14,115 nt of DNA, taken from the NCBI GenBank assembly GCA_003133425.1, contig PKXI01000373.1:1-14115 (forward strand), written 5' to 3'. Source of the stretch: Acidobacteriaceae bacterium (GTDB lineage: Bacteria; Acidobacteriota; Terriglobia; Terriglobales; Acidobacteriaceae). This document shows, in pieces, positions 6,375 through 14,032 of this stretch. Below the pieces are notes generated by a model that saw nothing but the letters and a program-made list of their open reading frames with translations, searched no databases and was not told the origin of the DNA. How positions within the stretch are numbered: position 1 is the first letter of the stretch; every line of letters starts with the position of its first letter. Position numbers and translations under genes: made by a program.

Positions 6375-7118
6375 ATGCACGTTCCCGACACCTTCTTCCG
6401 TCCCGGCGGCAGGACCCCGGTCCAGCTCCGCCCCCTTTCTCTGGTTCCCGGCTTTGTCCAGACCGCGGAAGGTTCCGTCCTGGTCTCATTCGGCAACACT
6501 CGTGTGCTCACCAACGCGACCATCGAGCCTGGCATCCCCGGCTGGCTCCGCAACAGCGGCCGCGGCTGGGTTACGGCCGAATACTCCATGTTGCCGCGCT
6601 CCACAGTCACCCGCACCCCGCGCGAAAGTGAGCGCGGCAAGATCGGCGGACGGACGCACGAGATTCAGCGCCTCATCGGCCGCAGCCTGCGCTCGGTCGT
6701 CGACATGCGCGCCCTCGGCGAGCGCACAATCATCCTCGACTGCGATGTCATCCAGGCCGACGGAGGCACGCGCACCGCCGCCATCACCGGCGCCGCAGTC
6801 GCTCTCGCGCTAGCTCTCAATGCCCTGGTCGCGGCGGGAACGCTGAAGCAGTCCCCGCTGAAGCAACTGGTTGCCGCCACGTCGGTGGGCATTGTGGACG
6901 GCACGCCGCTGCTCGACCTCTGCTACGAGGAGGATTCGGCAGCCGATGTAGACATGAACGTCGTGATGACCGCCGATGGCGGCCTCATCGAGACCCAGGC
7001 AACGGCGGAAAAGGGCAGCTTTTCCCGCAGCCAGTTGAATCAGTTGATCGATATGGCCGAAGCGGGTCTCCAGGAGATCTTCGCCGCGCAGCACGCAGTA
7101 TTGAACAATGGACAGTGA
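6375..7118 (+). CDS. rph: Ribonuclease PH
   Basis: Phosphate-dependent 3'-to-5' exoribonuclease that trims tRNA 3' ends in the cytosol; the active form is a ring-shaped hexamer. The 247-residue protein matches the family over its whole length: near the N-terminus [12 protein letters not shown], then [31 protein letters not shown], the highly conserved [16 protein letters not shown] segment with its phosphate-site arginines, and [20 protein letters not shown]. The C-terminal half keeps [18 protein letters not shown]. The length is normal for the family (about 240). ATG 6375 is placed by homology; no Shine-Dalgarno precedes it (CCCCTT), which suggests leaderless or SD-independent translation. 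The stop TGA (7116-7118) lies inside the first unit of a heptad repeat. The common neighbour encoding the dITP/XTP pyrophosphatase is absent. Confidence 0.97.
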   Translation: MHVPDTFFRPGGRTPVQLRPLSLVPGFVQTAEGSVLVSFGNTRVLTNATIEPGIPGWLRNSGRGWVTAEYSMLPRSTVTRTPRESERGKIGGRTHEIQRLIGRSLRSVVDMRALGERTIILDCDVIQADGGTRTAAITGAAVALALALNALVAAGTLKQSPLKQLVAATSVGIVDGTPLLDLCYEEDSAADVDMNVVMTADGGLIETQATAEKGSFSRSQLNQLIDMAEAGLQEIFAAQHAVLNNGQ

Positions 7119-7154
7119 ACAGTGAACAGTGGTCAGTGAACAGTGGTCAGTGTT
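7113..7154. repeat. Heptamer tandem repeat, six CAGTGAA-type units
   Basis: Six consecutive 7-nt units: CAGTGAA, CAGTGAA, CAGTGGT, CAGTGAA, CAGTGGT, CAGTGTT. The array begins inside the last codons of rph, so the TGA stop is formed by unit 1 (CAG TGA). A related array in opposite orientation lies at 7213-7240. Confidence 0.9.
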
Positions 7155-7212
7155 CCGGAAAATTCACCGTAAATCACGCGCAGCGAACCACTACGTTCCC
7201 GCGTGGTCCATT

Positions 7213-7240
7213 GTCCCTGTTCCCTGTTCACTGTTCACTG
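7213..7240. repeat. Heptamer repeat in opposite orientation, four units
   Basis: Units GTCCCTG, TTCCCTG, TTCACTG, TTCACTG are reverse complements of CAGTGAA-type units. The stretch CTGTTCACTGTTCACTG can pair over 17 bases with CAGTGAACAGTGAACAG at 7113-7129, so the two arrays could form a long hairpin with a loop of about 95 nt between rph and the next gene. Confidence 0.85.
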
Positions 7241-7261
7241 CCTCCTGATCGCCGACCGGCG

Positions 7262-7298
7262 TATACTCGCTCCTTCAGTTCCAATCCAGCTCTGGAGG
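7262..7298 (+). promoter_or_regulatory. Possible -10 box and ribosome binding site of the DUF1080 gene
   Basis: TATACT at 7262-7267 could be a -10 element, though the matching -35 region is poor. A strong Shine-Dalgarno GGAGG (7294-7298) lies 4 nt before ATG 7303 and supports that start. Downstream of a heptad-repeat array, the gene probably has its own promoter rather than sharing one with rph. Confidence 0.35.
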
Positions 7299-7302
7299 CT
7301 TC

Positions 7303-8799
7303 ATGTCTGCACTCACGCGCCGCGACGTCCTTGCCCTGCTTCTTGCCGCACCTGCCGGTGCCCGCGCCTTCGCGCAAGACAGCTCCGTTCCCTGGCTCCC
7401 TCTATTCGATGGCAAGTCGCTCAACGGTTGGAAGGCCAGCGAGCATGAAGACACCTTCAGCGTCGTCGACGGTCAAATTCAGGTTCACGGCAGCCGCTCG
7501 CATCTCTTTTACACGGGTCCTTCTCACGGCGCCGATTTCAGGAACTTCGAGTTCAGCGCCGATGTGATGACCCGCCCCGGCGCCAACTCCGGCATCTACT
7601 TCCACACCGCATTTCAAGCCACCGGCTTTCCCGCCGCCGGATTCGAAGTGCAGGTCGCCAACACTGCCGGAGGCGCAAACGGCTACAGAGAGAACAAAAA
7701 GACCGGCTCGCTCTACGCCGTCCGCAATGTTTACAAGCAGCTCGTCAATGACAACCAGTGGTTCACCATGAACATTCTGGTGCGCGGCAAGCAGGTCCAG
7801 ATCCGCGTCAACAACATGCTGGTTGTCGACTACGTCGAGCCCGATCCGCCCTTCCGGGCCGACCCGAAGTTCCAGCGTGTCCTTAACCACGGCACCTTCG
7901 CTCTGCAAGGCCACGACCCCGGCAGCACCACGTACTTCAAGAACATCCGCGTCCGCCCACTCCCGGACATTCTCGCGACCTCCTCCGCCGAACAGCCCCA
8001 GGTCGACGAGCTCTACCGCGAGACCATGCTCCTCGGCGAAGAGAACTACCCGGTGGTCGACTATCACGTCCACCTCAAAGGCGGGCTCACTATCGATCAG
8101 GCTCTGGCCAACTCCCGCCGCCTCGGGATCTTTTACGGCATCGCCATCAACTGCGGTATCGGTTTCCCGGTACACAGCGACGACAGTGTCCACGACTATC
8201 TCGAGACCATGAAGGGACAGCCCTGCTACGTGGCCCTGCAGGGCGAGGGCCGCGAATGGATGACACTCACTTCGCCCGACTCCGTCGCCCGCTTCGACTA
8301 CTGCTTCACCGACGCAATGACCTTCCGCGATGACCAGGGTCGCCGCGTGCGCATCTGGCTTCCCGAGGAGACCCCCAACATCTCCGACCCCCAGGCTTTC
8401 ATGGACATGTACGTCAACCGCATTCTTGGCGTCATGCATGAGCCGATCGACATTTATGTCAACCCCACCTTCCTGCCAAAGCAGATCGCCGCAAACTACG
8501 ATGCCCTCTGGACGCCCGAGCGCATGAAGGTGGTCATCGATGCCGCCATCGAGAATGACGTCGCCATCGAGATCAACAACCGCTACAAGATCCCCAGCCC
8601 AGCGTTTATCAAGGCCGCGAAAGCCTCTGGCGCCAAGTTCTCCTTCGGCACCAACAACGCCGAGGCGGAGTTGGGCCGGCTCGAATATCCCATCCAGATG
8701 GTCAAGGAATGCGGCCTCAAGTGGCAGGACATTTTCATTCCAAAACTGGCCGGTCAAAAACCCATCCAGGTTAAGAAGTGGCGCACCACAGCGTCCTGA
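7303..8799 (+). CDS. Tat-exported DUF1080 (3-keto-disaccharide hydrolase-like) / PHP-like hydrolase fusion
   Basis: A 498-residue exported two-domain protein. Residues 1-26 form a signal peptide with twin arginines (Arg6-Arg7) before a hydrophobic stretch and an AFA cleavage site, suggesting Tat export after cofactor or metal loading. Residues ~30-223 match the DUF1080 beta-sandwich (PLFDGKSLNGWKAS, NSGIYFHTAFQ, FEVQVAN, GTFALQGHDPG), a family linked to glycoside and 3-keto-sugar hydrolysis. Residues ~245-490 look like a metal-dependent TIM-barrel/PHP-type hydrolase, beginning with VVDYHVHLKGG (His255 and His257), with ALQGEGREW in the middle and IEINNRYK and FGTNNAE near the end. The terminal Asp-x-His motif of classical PHP proteins is not evident (TNNAE instead), so catalysis or metal set may differ. 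The start is supported by GGAGG 4 nt upstream. The substrate is unknown; a periplasmic carbohydrate role is inferred from the family. Confidence 0.85.
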   Translation: MSALTRRDVLALLLAAPAGARAFAQDSSVPWLPLFDGKSLNGWKASEHEDTFSVVDGQIQVHGSRSHLFYTGPSHGADFRNFEFSADVMTRPGANSGIYFHTAFQATGFPAAGFEVQVANTAGGANGYRENKKTGSLYAVRNVYKQLVNDNQWFTMNILVRGKQVQIRVNNMLVVDYVEPDPPFRADPKFQRVLNHGTFALQGHDPGSTTYFKNIRVRPLPDILATSSAEQPQVDELYRETMLLGEENYPVVDYHVHLKGGLTIDQALANSRRLGIFYGIAINCGIGFPVHSDDSVHDYLETMKGQPCYVALQGEGREWMTLTSPDSVARFDYCFTDAMTFRDDQGRRVRIWLPEETPNISDPQAFMDMYVNRILGVMHEPIDIYVNPTFLPKQIAANYDALWTPERMKVVIDAAIENDVAIEINNRYKIPSPAFIKAAKASGAKFSFGTNNAEAELGRLEYPIQMVKECGLKWQDIFIPKLAGQKPIQVKKWRTTAS

Positions 8800-8896
8800 A
8801 AGCACACTCACTGGGGGCAGCCCGCCGCCACACCGGCCTGCCCGACTCCACACGTCCACGCCCACATCTGGACTGTTCTCGCAGAATCCGGCAATA

Positions 8897-8924
8897 TTGA
8901 CTCATTGCCAAACCGGGATTTACT
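8897..8924 (+). promoter_or_regulatory. Candidate housekeeping promoter of the CBS gene
   Basis: TTGACT (8897-8902) and TTTACT (8919-8924) are separated by 16 nt, a fair match to the -35/-10 consensus, about 60 nt before ATG 8985. A small hairpin (CGGCG, 5-nt loop, CGCCG, 8934-8948) would lie at the start of the leader. Confidence 0.45.
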
Positions 8925-8984
8925 GTTGCGCCACGGCGGCACACGCCGACCGGAATGAATTGAAGAAGTATTCCAGGAGGTCCA

Positions 8985-9437
8985 ATGAAGATTACAGACA
9001 CGATTGGATTGGTGCTGAAGGGCAAGGGCCAATCGAAGATCCTGGCGATCGCGCCCGAGCAATCAGTTTACGAAGCTATCGAGATGATGGCCGAATACGA
9101 CATCGGTGCCTTGCTCGTCCTCTCCAACCAACGGCTGGTCGGCATCTTCTCTGAACGCGACTTTGCCCGCAAGGGAATCCTCGTGGGCCACCACTCCCGG
9201 GACACCCTTGTCCGCGAGATCATGACAAGTCCCGTCGTATCCGTCAGCCCGCAGCATACTGTGGATGAGTGCATGACCATGATGACCCAGGGCCACTTCC
9301 GTCATCTCCCTGTCCTTGAGGGCGAAACTGTCGTGGGGCTGGTCTCCATCGGCGACCTGGTGAAATGGGTCATCTCCGGCCAGGCGCAAGCCATTCAGGA
9401 GCTGCAGGGCTACATAACTGGAGCCTATCCAGCATAG
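8985..9437 (+). CDS. Two-CBS-domain protein
   Basis: A 150-residue cytosolic protein made almost only of a CBS-domain pair, a module that binds adenosine nucleotides or related ligands and acts as an energy or metabolite sensor. CBS1 covers ~12-70 ([42 protein letters not shown]). CBS2 covers ~78-135 ([48 protein letters not shown]). The SERD and SIGD turns are the expected ligand-binding ends of each domain. There is no fused enzyme or transporter domain, so it probably acts by binding a partner. ATG 8985 has an ideal AGGAGG 4 nt upstream (8975-8980). A separate promoter is likely. Confidence 0.95.
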   Translation: MKITDTIGLVLKGKGQSKILAIAPEQSVYEAIEMMAEYDIGALLVLSNQRLVGIFSERDFARKGILVGHHSRDTLVREIMTSPVVSVSPQHTVDECMTMMTQGHFRHLPVLEGETVVGLVSIGDLVKWVISGQAQAIQELQGYITGAYPA

Positions 9438-9563
9438 CTCGGCCATCGCTTTTCCCACGTTCATGGGGCAATGTGAACCGATCTTCTACCTTTCAGGTAT
9501 GGGAGCTCCGGTTGCGCTTGAAAATCAGGGTCGTGATCCCGGCACAAACTCAGCAGAATCAAT

Positions 9564-9608
9564 CCGGAAAAAACAAATGGGTGCGTTATAACCCATCCAT
9601 TTTCCCGG
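9564..9608. terminator. Imperfect stem-loop, possible terminator downstream of the CBS gene
   Basis: The core ATGGGT (9577-9582) pairs with ACCCAT (9591-9596) around the loop GCGTTATA. Beyond an interior mismatch zone, CCGG-AAAA pairs with TTTT-CCCGG. T-rich on one side and A-rich on the other, it could stop transcription in either direction. It lies about 127 nt after the CBS stop, and the T-run is short, so this is tentative. Confidence 0.35.
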
Positions 9609-9687
9609 CAAACGAATCCAACATTCAGAGTGGAGAATCATTCCGGGCTTACGAGGGCTCCCGAGCCAATAATTAACCCGCGACTAC

Positions 9688-9799
9688 AGCGGAACCAGAG
9701 TCGATGTATCTCGAAACCGCAGCATTCAAGTCGACGCGACCGCCAGGGAGCGGCGACCAAGCATGAGACCCAACAGGACACAGCTACTCTGGTTCCGCT
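9688..9799 (+). ncRNA. Structured leader or small element bounded by a perfect 14-bp inverted repeat
   Basis: AGCGGAACCAGAGT (9688-9701) is exactly complementary to ACTCTGGTTCCGCT (9786-9799). Between them a second nested structure is possible: GTCG...CGAC enclosing CCGC-CAGGGA-GCGG (about 9730-9757). The 112-nt unit ends 16 nt upstream of the GGAAGAAAGG ribosome binding region of the secreted-protein gene, so it would form its leader RNA. Alternatives are a cruciform operator, an independent small RNA, or a tiny inverted-repeat element; I see no flanking target duplication. It matches no RNA family I recognise. Confidence 0.4.
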
Positions 9800-9833
9800 C
9801 TGATCGGCCTCAGACGGAAGAAAGGCACAACCA

Positions 9834-10496
9834 ATGCGCATTCCCCTTGCAGTTTTCATCCTGGCGATCTTCTCTTCCCCATCCGTTACAGGGGCGGCAC
9901 AGGCGCCTGCCGATGGAGCGCCGGTGCCTGTATCCGGCCTGATCCAGCCTTCGCTCGATACAGTGCATCGGACCCTCGATGCGCTACGGATGGAAAAATG
10001 GAAGAAAGGCAATATCCGCGACGAAGCTAATCAGAACATCAGCGAAATCCAGCACGATCTTCAGACGAATCTGCCGCTGCTGCTTCATGACGCTGACACT
10101 GCACCGGAAACCCTGAGCAAAGTGCTGCCCTTGTCCCGCCATGTCAATGCACTTTACGATGTACTCTTGCGCGTGGTTGAGGCAGCGCGGGTTTCAGCGC
10201 CCGACGACCAGGCTGCGCAGCTCCAGCAGGCCCTGGTCAGCCTGGGAAATGCGCGCATGGCACTTGGAGAACGCATACAAGGGTCTGCCGATGCGCTGGA
10301 GAAACAGGTAGTCGATCTGCGCGGCGCGATCCAGGTGCAGGCAGCCCAACGCCCTATAGTGCCCACCCCAGAAGCGCTCCCATGTGTGCCGCCAGTTCCG
10401 CATCGGACGACAAAGAAAACTACCAAGCCGGCCGCCAAGCCGTCGACCAAGCCTCCAGCAACAACAACCACAACCCCTGCAAAGCCTACTCAATGA
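9834..10496 (+). CDS. Secreted helical protein of unknown function with a Lys/Pro/Thr-rich tail
   Basis: I do not recognise a characterised family. The 220 residues begin with a clear signal peptide (MRIPLAVFILAIFSSPSVTG, likely cleaved before AQAPADG). Residues ~40-175 are strongly helical with heptad-like Leu/Ala spacing (DTVHRTLDALRMEKWKKG, VNALYDVLLRVVEAARV, QQALVSLGNARMALGERI). The last ~35 residues are low complexity, rich in Lys, Pro, Ala and Thr (TTKKTTKPAAKPSTKPPA), a tail type that can contact the cell wall or other polyanions. There are no enzymatic motifs, and the only cysteine is near residue 183. ATG 9834 follows a purine-rich GGAAGAAAGG 8 nt upstream. It stands alone on its strand, converging with the GntP gene. 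Export to the periplasm or outside is inferred from the signal peptide. Confidence 0.8.
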   Translation: MRIPLAVFILAIFSSPSVTGAAQAPADGAPVPVSGLIQPSLDTVHRTLDALRMEKWKKGNIRDEANQNISEIQHDLQTNLPLLLHDADTAPETLSKVLPLSRHVNALYDVLLRVVEAARVSAPDDQAAQLQQALVSLGNARMALGERIQGSADALEKQVVDLRGAIQVQAAQRPIVPTPEALPCVPPVPHRTTKKTTKPAAKPSTKPPATTTTTPAKPTQ

Positions 10497-10664
10497 AAAG
10501 GAACAGAGCCGCGTGGCCATTCATTCTTGAGCAGGAATAGTCAGTGCCCCATTTTGGACGCAGCGTCACCGTTTCAAGGGCGGAACAGGATGAACCTCAA
10601 CTGTCCAGTGCTTCCGACCACCTTGAGGCAACCGTCAAGCGTGAGCTGTCAGTTGCATGCCGTC

Positions 10665-12080
10665 TTAATGCAGCACCGCAGCCAGCAGCAGCGTAATCCC
10701 CAACCCGCTCACCGAAAGTACCGTCTCGACCACCGACCAGGTAGCCAGCGTTCCCTTTACGTCCAGCTTGAACAATGCTCCCACCAGCCAGAACCCTGAG
10801 TCGTTCACGTGCGAGAGCAGCAGCGACCCGCATCCGGTGGCCAGCACGAGCATCTCCGGCCGCACTCCCATCTGTCCGGCCACTGGCGCCAGGACCCCGG
10901 AGGCCACCGCCATGGCAACAGTCGATGAGCCCATGCACACTCGAACAAGCGCAGCAAGCGCCCAGGCCAGCACCAGCGGCGGCATGTGCGCTCCCAGCGC
11001 CAGCCCTACAGTCGCCTGCGCCGCACCCGAGTCCCGCAGAACCCCGCTAAGCCCGCCGGCTGCCGACAGAATTACCAGCACCCCGGCAATCGGCACAAAC
11101 GAGTCCGCCGTCAACTTCCGCAGCATGTCCGGCCCGTGATGCGCCTCCCGCGGAATCCGGCTTCCCAAGGTGACCAGCGCCACCAGCACGGCAATCAGCA
11201 GGGCGACATCCGGATAGCCCAGCATATGCATGATCTGGTTGGGAAGCCCTCCCGGCGCGGTGACGGCGTCGGCCCAGCTGCCTACAAAGATCAGGGCAAT
11301 CGGCAGAAGGATTGCCACCAGCGCGCGCACCGCACCCGCCGCCGGAACCGCCGCGATCCGGGCATCCGGCTTCTCTGGCGCAAGCTCCATTGCCGGCACG
11401 TGCTCGGCCTTTCCTGCCGCCGCCAACTTTGCCTGGCGCCGCTCCCAGCGGGGAATGAGCACCCAACCCACAACCGGCCCGGCCAGCGCTGCTGCCGGCG
11501 CTCCTACCAGCATCCCCCACAAAATTACTCGCCCCAGGTCGGCGTGAAACATCGTAGCCGCCAGCAGCGCCGACGGATGCGGCGGAATCAGACCATGCGT
11601 AATCGAGAGCCCCGCCAGGACCGGCAACCCCACAAGAACTGGCGGCCGCCCGCTGCGCCGAGCCGCCTCAACAACAATCGGGAATAACAGCACCAGCCCT
11701 ACTTCGAAAAACACTGGCATGCCCACCAGCAGGCTCAGTCCCAGGAGCGCCCACGGCAGTCCCTTCGGGCCGCATCCTTCTACCAATGTCCTGCTCAATG
11801 AAGCCGCTCCGCCGGACGAGGCCAGCAGTTGCCCCAGAATCGACCCCATCCCCAGGATGATCGCGATGTGCCCCATCATGTTCCCCACGCCCGCGGTAAA
11901 CGACAGGGGGACCTGTTTCAGCGGCATTCCCGCCGCAATGCCCAGCCCCATCGCCGCGATCGACAACCCTAGCGCCGCGTGGAGTTTGAGCTTTGCTACC
12001 AGCAACAAAAGCAGCAGCACCGTGCCGGCCACGCAGGCCAGCAGGTACCAGTCATGAGCAGTTACTGCAGCGGGGTTCAC
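10665..12080 (-). CDS. gntP: GntP-family gluconate:H+ symporter-like permease
   Basis: Inner-membrane transporter of the gluconate/H+ symporter (GntP) family, importing sugar acids such as gluconate or related aldonates. The 471-residue protein is hydrophobic throughout with about 12-14 membrane segments. Family-typical stretches are HIAIILGMGSILGQLLASSG, GMPVFFEVGLVLLFPIV, THGLIPPHPSALLAA, CMGSSTVAMAVASG and the C-terminal LLLSHVNDSGFWLVG. A hydrophilic loop lies near residues 215-245. The start is GTG at 12080 with only a weak ribosome binding site; the next in-frame Met is inside the second membrane segment, so GTG is favoured. It lies 137 nt downstream of the FG-GAP/ASPIC gene on the same strand. 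No gluconate kinase or repressor is nearby, so the exact substrate is uncertain and the symbol is given at family level. Confidence 0.9.
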   Translation of the reverse strand: MNPAAVTAHDWYLLACVAGTVLLLLLLVAKLKLHAALGLSIAAMGLGIAAGMPLKQVPLSFTAGVGNMMGHIAIILGMGSILGQLLASSGGAASLSRTLVEGCGPKGLPWALLGLSLLVGMPVFFEVGLVLLFPIVVEAARRSGRPPVLVGLPVLAGLSITHGLIPPHPSALLAATMFHADLGRVILWGMLVGAPAAALAGPVVGWVLIPRWERRQAKLAAAGKAEHVPAMELAPEKPDARIAAVPAAGAVRALVAILLPIALIFVGSWADAVTAPGGLPNQIMHMLGYPDVALLIAVLVALVTLGSRIPREAHHGPDMLRKLTADSFVPIAGVLVILSAAGGLSGVLRDSGAAQATVGLALGAHMPPLVLAWALAALVRVCMGSSTVAMAVASGVLAPVAGQMGVRPEMLVLATGCGSLLLSHVNDSGFWLVGALFKLDVKGTLATWSVVETVLSVSGLGITLLLAAVLH

Positions 12081-12217
12081 CGGCAGATTATTCCATATCG
12101 AAGCAACAGCGCGCGTGAGGCGCCATCGTGCGTAGGTTCGACGGCTGGCATAAGACTCCTGCTGTGGGTAGCAAAGAGTGCCTTGAAGGGAAGAGTTTCA
12201 ACCACTGCGTTCAACTT

Positions 12218-14032
12218 TCAGGGCTTGACGCCGCCATTGGGTCCAGAGGGATGGGAAGAAACGACCCCCGCGCCCTCGCGCACCAAATAGAACTTGTCGG
12301 CCGCCAGGTTGGCAAGAACCTCCACCTTCCCGTCAGGCCAAAGAACCTCCGCCTTATCCAGGCTTTCATGCTCGCCCAACCCGAAGTGAATGCGAAGATC
12401 ATTTTGTGAGAGGTAGCTGCCACCGCTGGTCACCTCGCCAAGTTGCACCAGGCCGCCAGCCGTGGCCCGCACCCGCGCATTCAATGCCAGGCGGTTGCTT
12501 TTCACTCCCTGCAGTTGAAAGCTGATCCAATGATTGCGCGGGCCGCCCTCGGGTCGCAGAATCATCGGACGGCCTACCAGGTTCTCTACCACTACTTCAA
12601 GTCTGCCGTCGTTGAAGAGATCGCCGATTGCCAGTCCGCGGCCGACTTGTGGAGTCTGGATCGCCGGACCGGCATCCTTGCTGATGTCCTTGAAGTTTCC
12701 ATCCCGCTTGCTAAGCAGCAGTACGATTGGCTCCCGGTACTTGGGACCGGACAGAACGCTGTCGACCTGCGGGTAGACATGTCCGTTGGCGATGATTGCA
12801 TCCTGCCAGCCGCTGTTGGCAAAGTCCACAAACGCATCTCCCCATCCAACGTACCCGGCGGTCGCCTTGGCAACTCCCGTGGGTCCGGACATGTCGGTAA
12901 ATTTCAAGTCTCCGTCATTGCGAAATAAGGTCGCGTATTCGTTGTCAAAATGGGAGATCAAGAGAGACATGCGGCCTTTATGCAGGTAATCGCCCATTGC
13001 GACTCCCATGTTGGCCTGCTCCATTCCGCTCTCGTTGAAGGCCAGTCCCGATCTGTTGCTCGCATCCTGAAACTTGCCCGTGCCGTCACCCTCGTATAGA
13101 TAATTTCCCTGGCTGTCGTTCGCTACGAACAGATCCAGCTTTCCGTTGTTGGCGAAGTCCGACCAGATCGCTGTCAGACCATATCGATGCTCCGGGTCCG
13201 ATACACCGGCTCGCTTTGAAACGTCGGTGAATGTTCCGTCTTTGTTGTTGTGATACAGATTGTCGGGCGCTCCTTTCAGACCGCGGGGTCCGCACTGCAC
13301 GTCGATGCCGATGTATCGGCAGGTGTCACTTGAGCCGAACGCTGGAACGTCATCCAAATGAAAATCCACGTAATGCGAAACAAATAAGTCCACCCAGCCG
13401 TCGCCGTCGTAGTCGCCAAATGCTGCGCCTGTCGCCCATGCCGTATCGCCACTCAGTCCGGCGCTTTTGGTCACATCGGTAAAGGTGCCGTCCCCGTTAT
13501 TCCGATAGAGCACAACTCCGCCAAAGCAGGTAACCAGCAAGTCCGGCAACCCATCATTGTTGTAGTCGCCCACTGCGGCGCCCATCGCCCAACACGGATA
13601 ACCCACCCCAGCCTTTTCAGTTACATCGGTAAACGTTCCATCGTGGTTGTTACGGTAGAGCGCGCTGCGCGCCTTCTTGCCCTGGAGCGCCATCTTCACA
13701 TTGGGCGCATTGGTGAAATAAATGTCCGGCCATCCGTCACCGTCGTAGTCGATAAGAGCCACGCCTCCGCACATCGACTCGACAATGTATCTCTGGTCGG
13801 AGCTGGAGAGATGCTCAAACTCAATCCCCGTGGCAGCAGTGATGTCGACCAATTCCGGATAATTCCTGCTTCCTTCCTTCAACTCGTCCGTAGGCCGCAC
13901 CGGGGAGTCTGTGTTCTTCAAGGGCTCCTGCTGCGCATGAATCGGTGGCAATGGACACAGCCCCGCGCAAGTCCCGTAGAGGGAGATAAGTAATCCCAAC
14001 GAAATCAGCATCTTCAAGCAACGATGCCGCAT
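12218..14032 (-). CDS. Secreted FG-GAP/VCBS-repeat protein with C-terminal ASPIC/UnbV domain (CRTAC1-like)
   Basis: Exported protein predicted to fold as a calcium-binding beta-propeller with an ASPIC/UnbV domain; adhesion or carbohydrate contact is commonly suggested, but the function is unproven. A signal peptide (CLKMLISLGLLISLYGTCAG, cleavage near IHAQQ) is followed by a repeat array of ~70-490. Each repeat pairs a DxDxDG-type loop (DYDGDGWPDIYF, DYNNDGLPDLLV, DYDGDGWVDLFV) with a NNxDGTFTDVTxxAGV segment. Later repeats are eroded (DYLHKGRMSLLI, DFANSGWQDAII). The ASPIC domain spans ~505-590 (NHWISFQLQG, GSYLSQNDLRIHFGLG, VLWPDGKVEVL). I prefer ATG 14032 (604 residues), which has GAGG 5 nt upstream; a TTG at 14047 would add five residues. 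It precedes the GntP gene on the same strand, with a 137-nt gap and no clear terminator. Confidence 0.9.
   Translation of the reverse strand: MRHRCLKMLISLGLLISLYGTCAGLCPLPPIHAQQEPLKNTDSPVRPTDELKEGSRNYPELVDITAATGIEFEHLSSSDQRYIVESMCGGVALIDYDGDGWPDIYFTNAPNVKMALQGKKARSALYRNNHDGTFTDVTEKAGVGYPCWAMGAAVGDYNNDGLPDLLVTCFGGVVLYRNNGDGTFTDVTKSAGLSGDTAWATGAAFGDYDGDGWVDLFVSHYVDFHLDDVPAFGSSDTCRYIGIDVQCGPRGLKGAPDNLYHNNKDGTFTDVSKRAGVSDPEHRYGLTAIWSDFANNGKLDLFVANDSQGNYLYEGDGTGKFQDASNRSGLAFNESGMEQANMGVAMGDYLHKGRMSLLISHFDNEYATLFRNDGDLKFTDMSGPTGVAKATAGYVGWGDAFVDFANSGWQDAIIANGHVYPQVDSVLSGPKYREPIVLLLSKRDGNFKDISKDAGPAIQTPQVGRGLAIGDLFNDGRLEVVVENLVGRPMILRPEGGPRNHWISFQLQGVKSNRLALNARVRATAGGLVQLGEVTSGGSYLSQNDLRIHFGLGEHESLDKAEVLWPDGKVEVLANLAADKFYLVREGAGVVSSHPSGPNGGVKP

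Larger units (their letters stand above)
9438..9833. other. Intergenic region with two inverted-repeat structures
   Basis: 396 nt without a credible gene. It holds an imperfect 19-nt stem-loop at 9564-9608, a short GGCTC/GAGCC hairpin near 9656-9667, and a perfect 14-bp inverted repeat enclosing 84 nt at 9688-9799, which ends 16 nt before the purine-rich ribosome binding site of the next gene. Confidence 0.6.

Noticed and set aside
6133..6813. Plus-strand frame (226 codons) overlapping the start of rph
   Set aside because: It overlaps rph in another frame, is Pro/Ser/Arg-rich and has no ribosome binding site or domain.
7113..7240. CRISPR array
   Set aside because: The units are contiguous 7-mers without spacers, the two blocks are in opposite orientation, and no cas gene is present.
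7402..8865. Long minus-strand open frame (487 codons) opposite the DUF1080 gene
   Set aside because: It is an antisense shadow of a GC-biased coding region. The plus-strand protein has clear family motifs; the antisense product has none.
9688..9799. Insertion sequence remnant
   Set aside because: There is no transposase frame and no target-site duplication flanking the 14-bp arms. A miniature element is not excluded, so it is kept as a structure only.
12141..12165. Second sigma-54-like site beginning TGGCATAAGAC on the plus strand
   Set aside because: The -12 half does not match at the required spacing, and no plus-strand gene follows.
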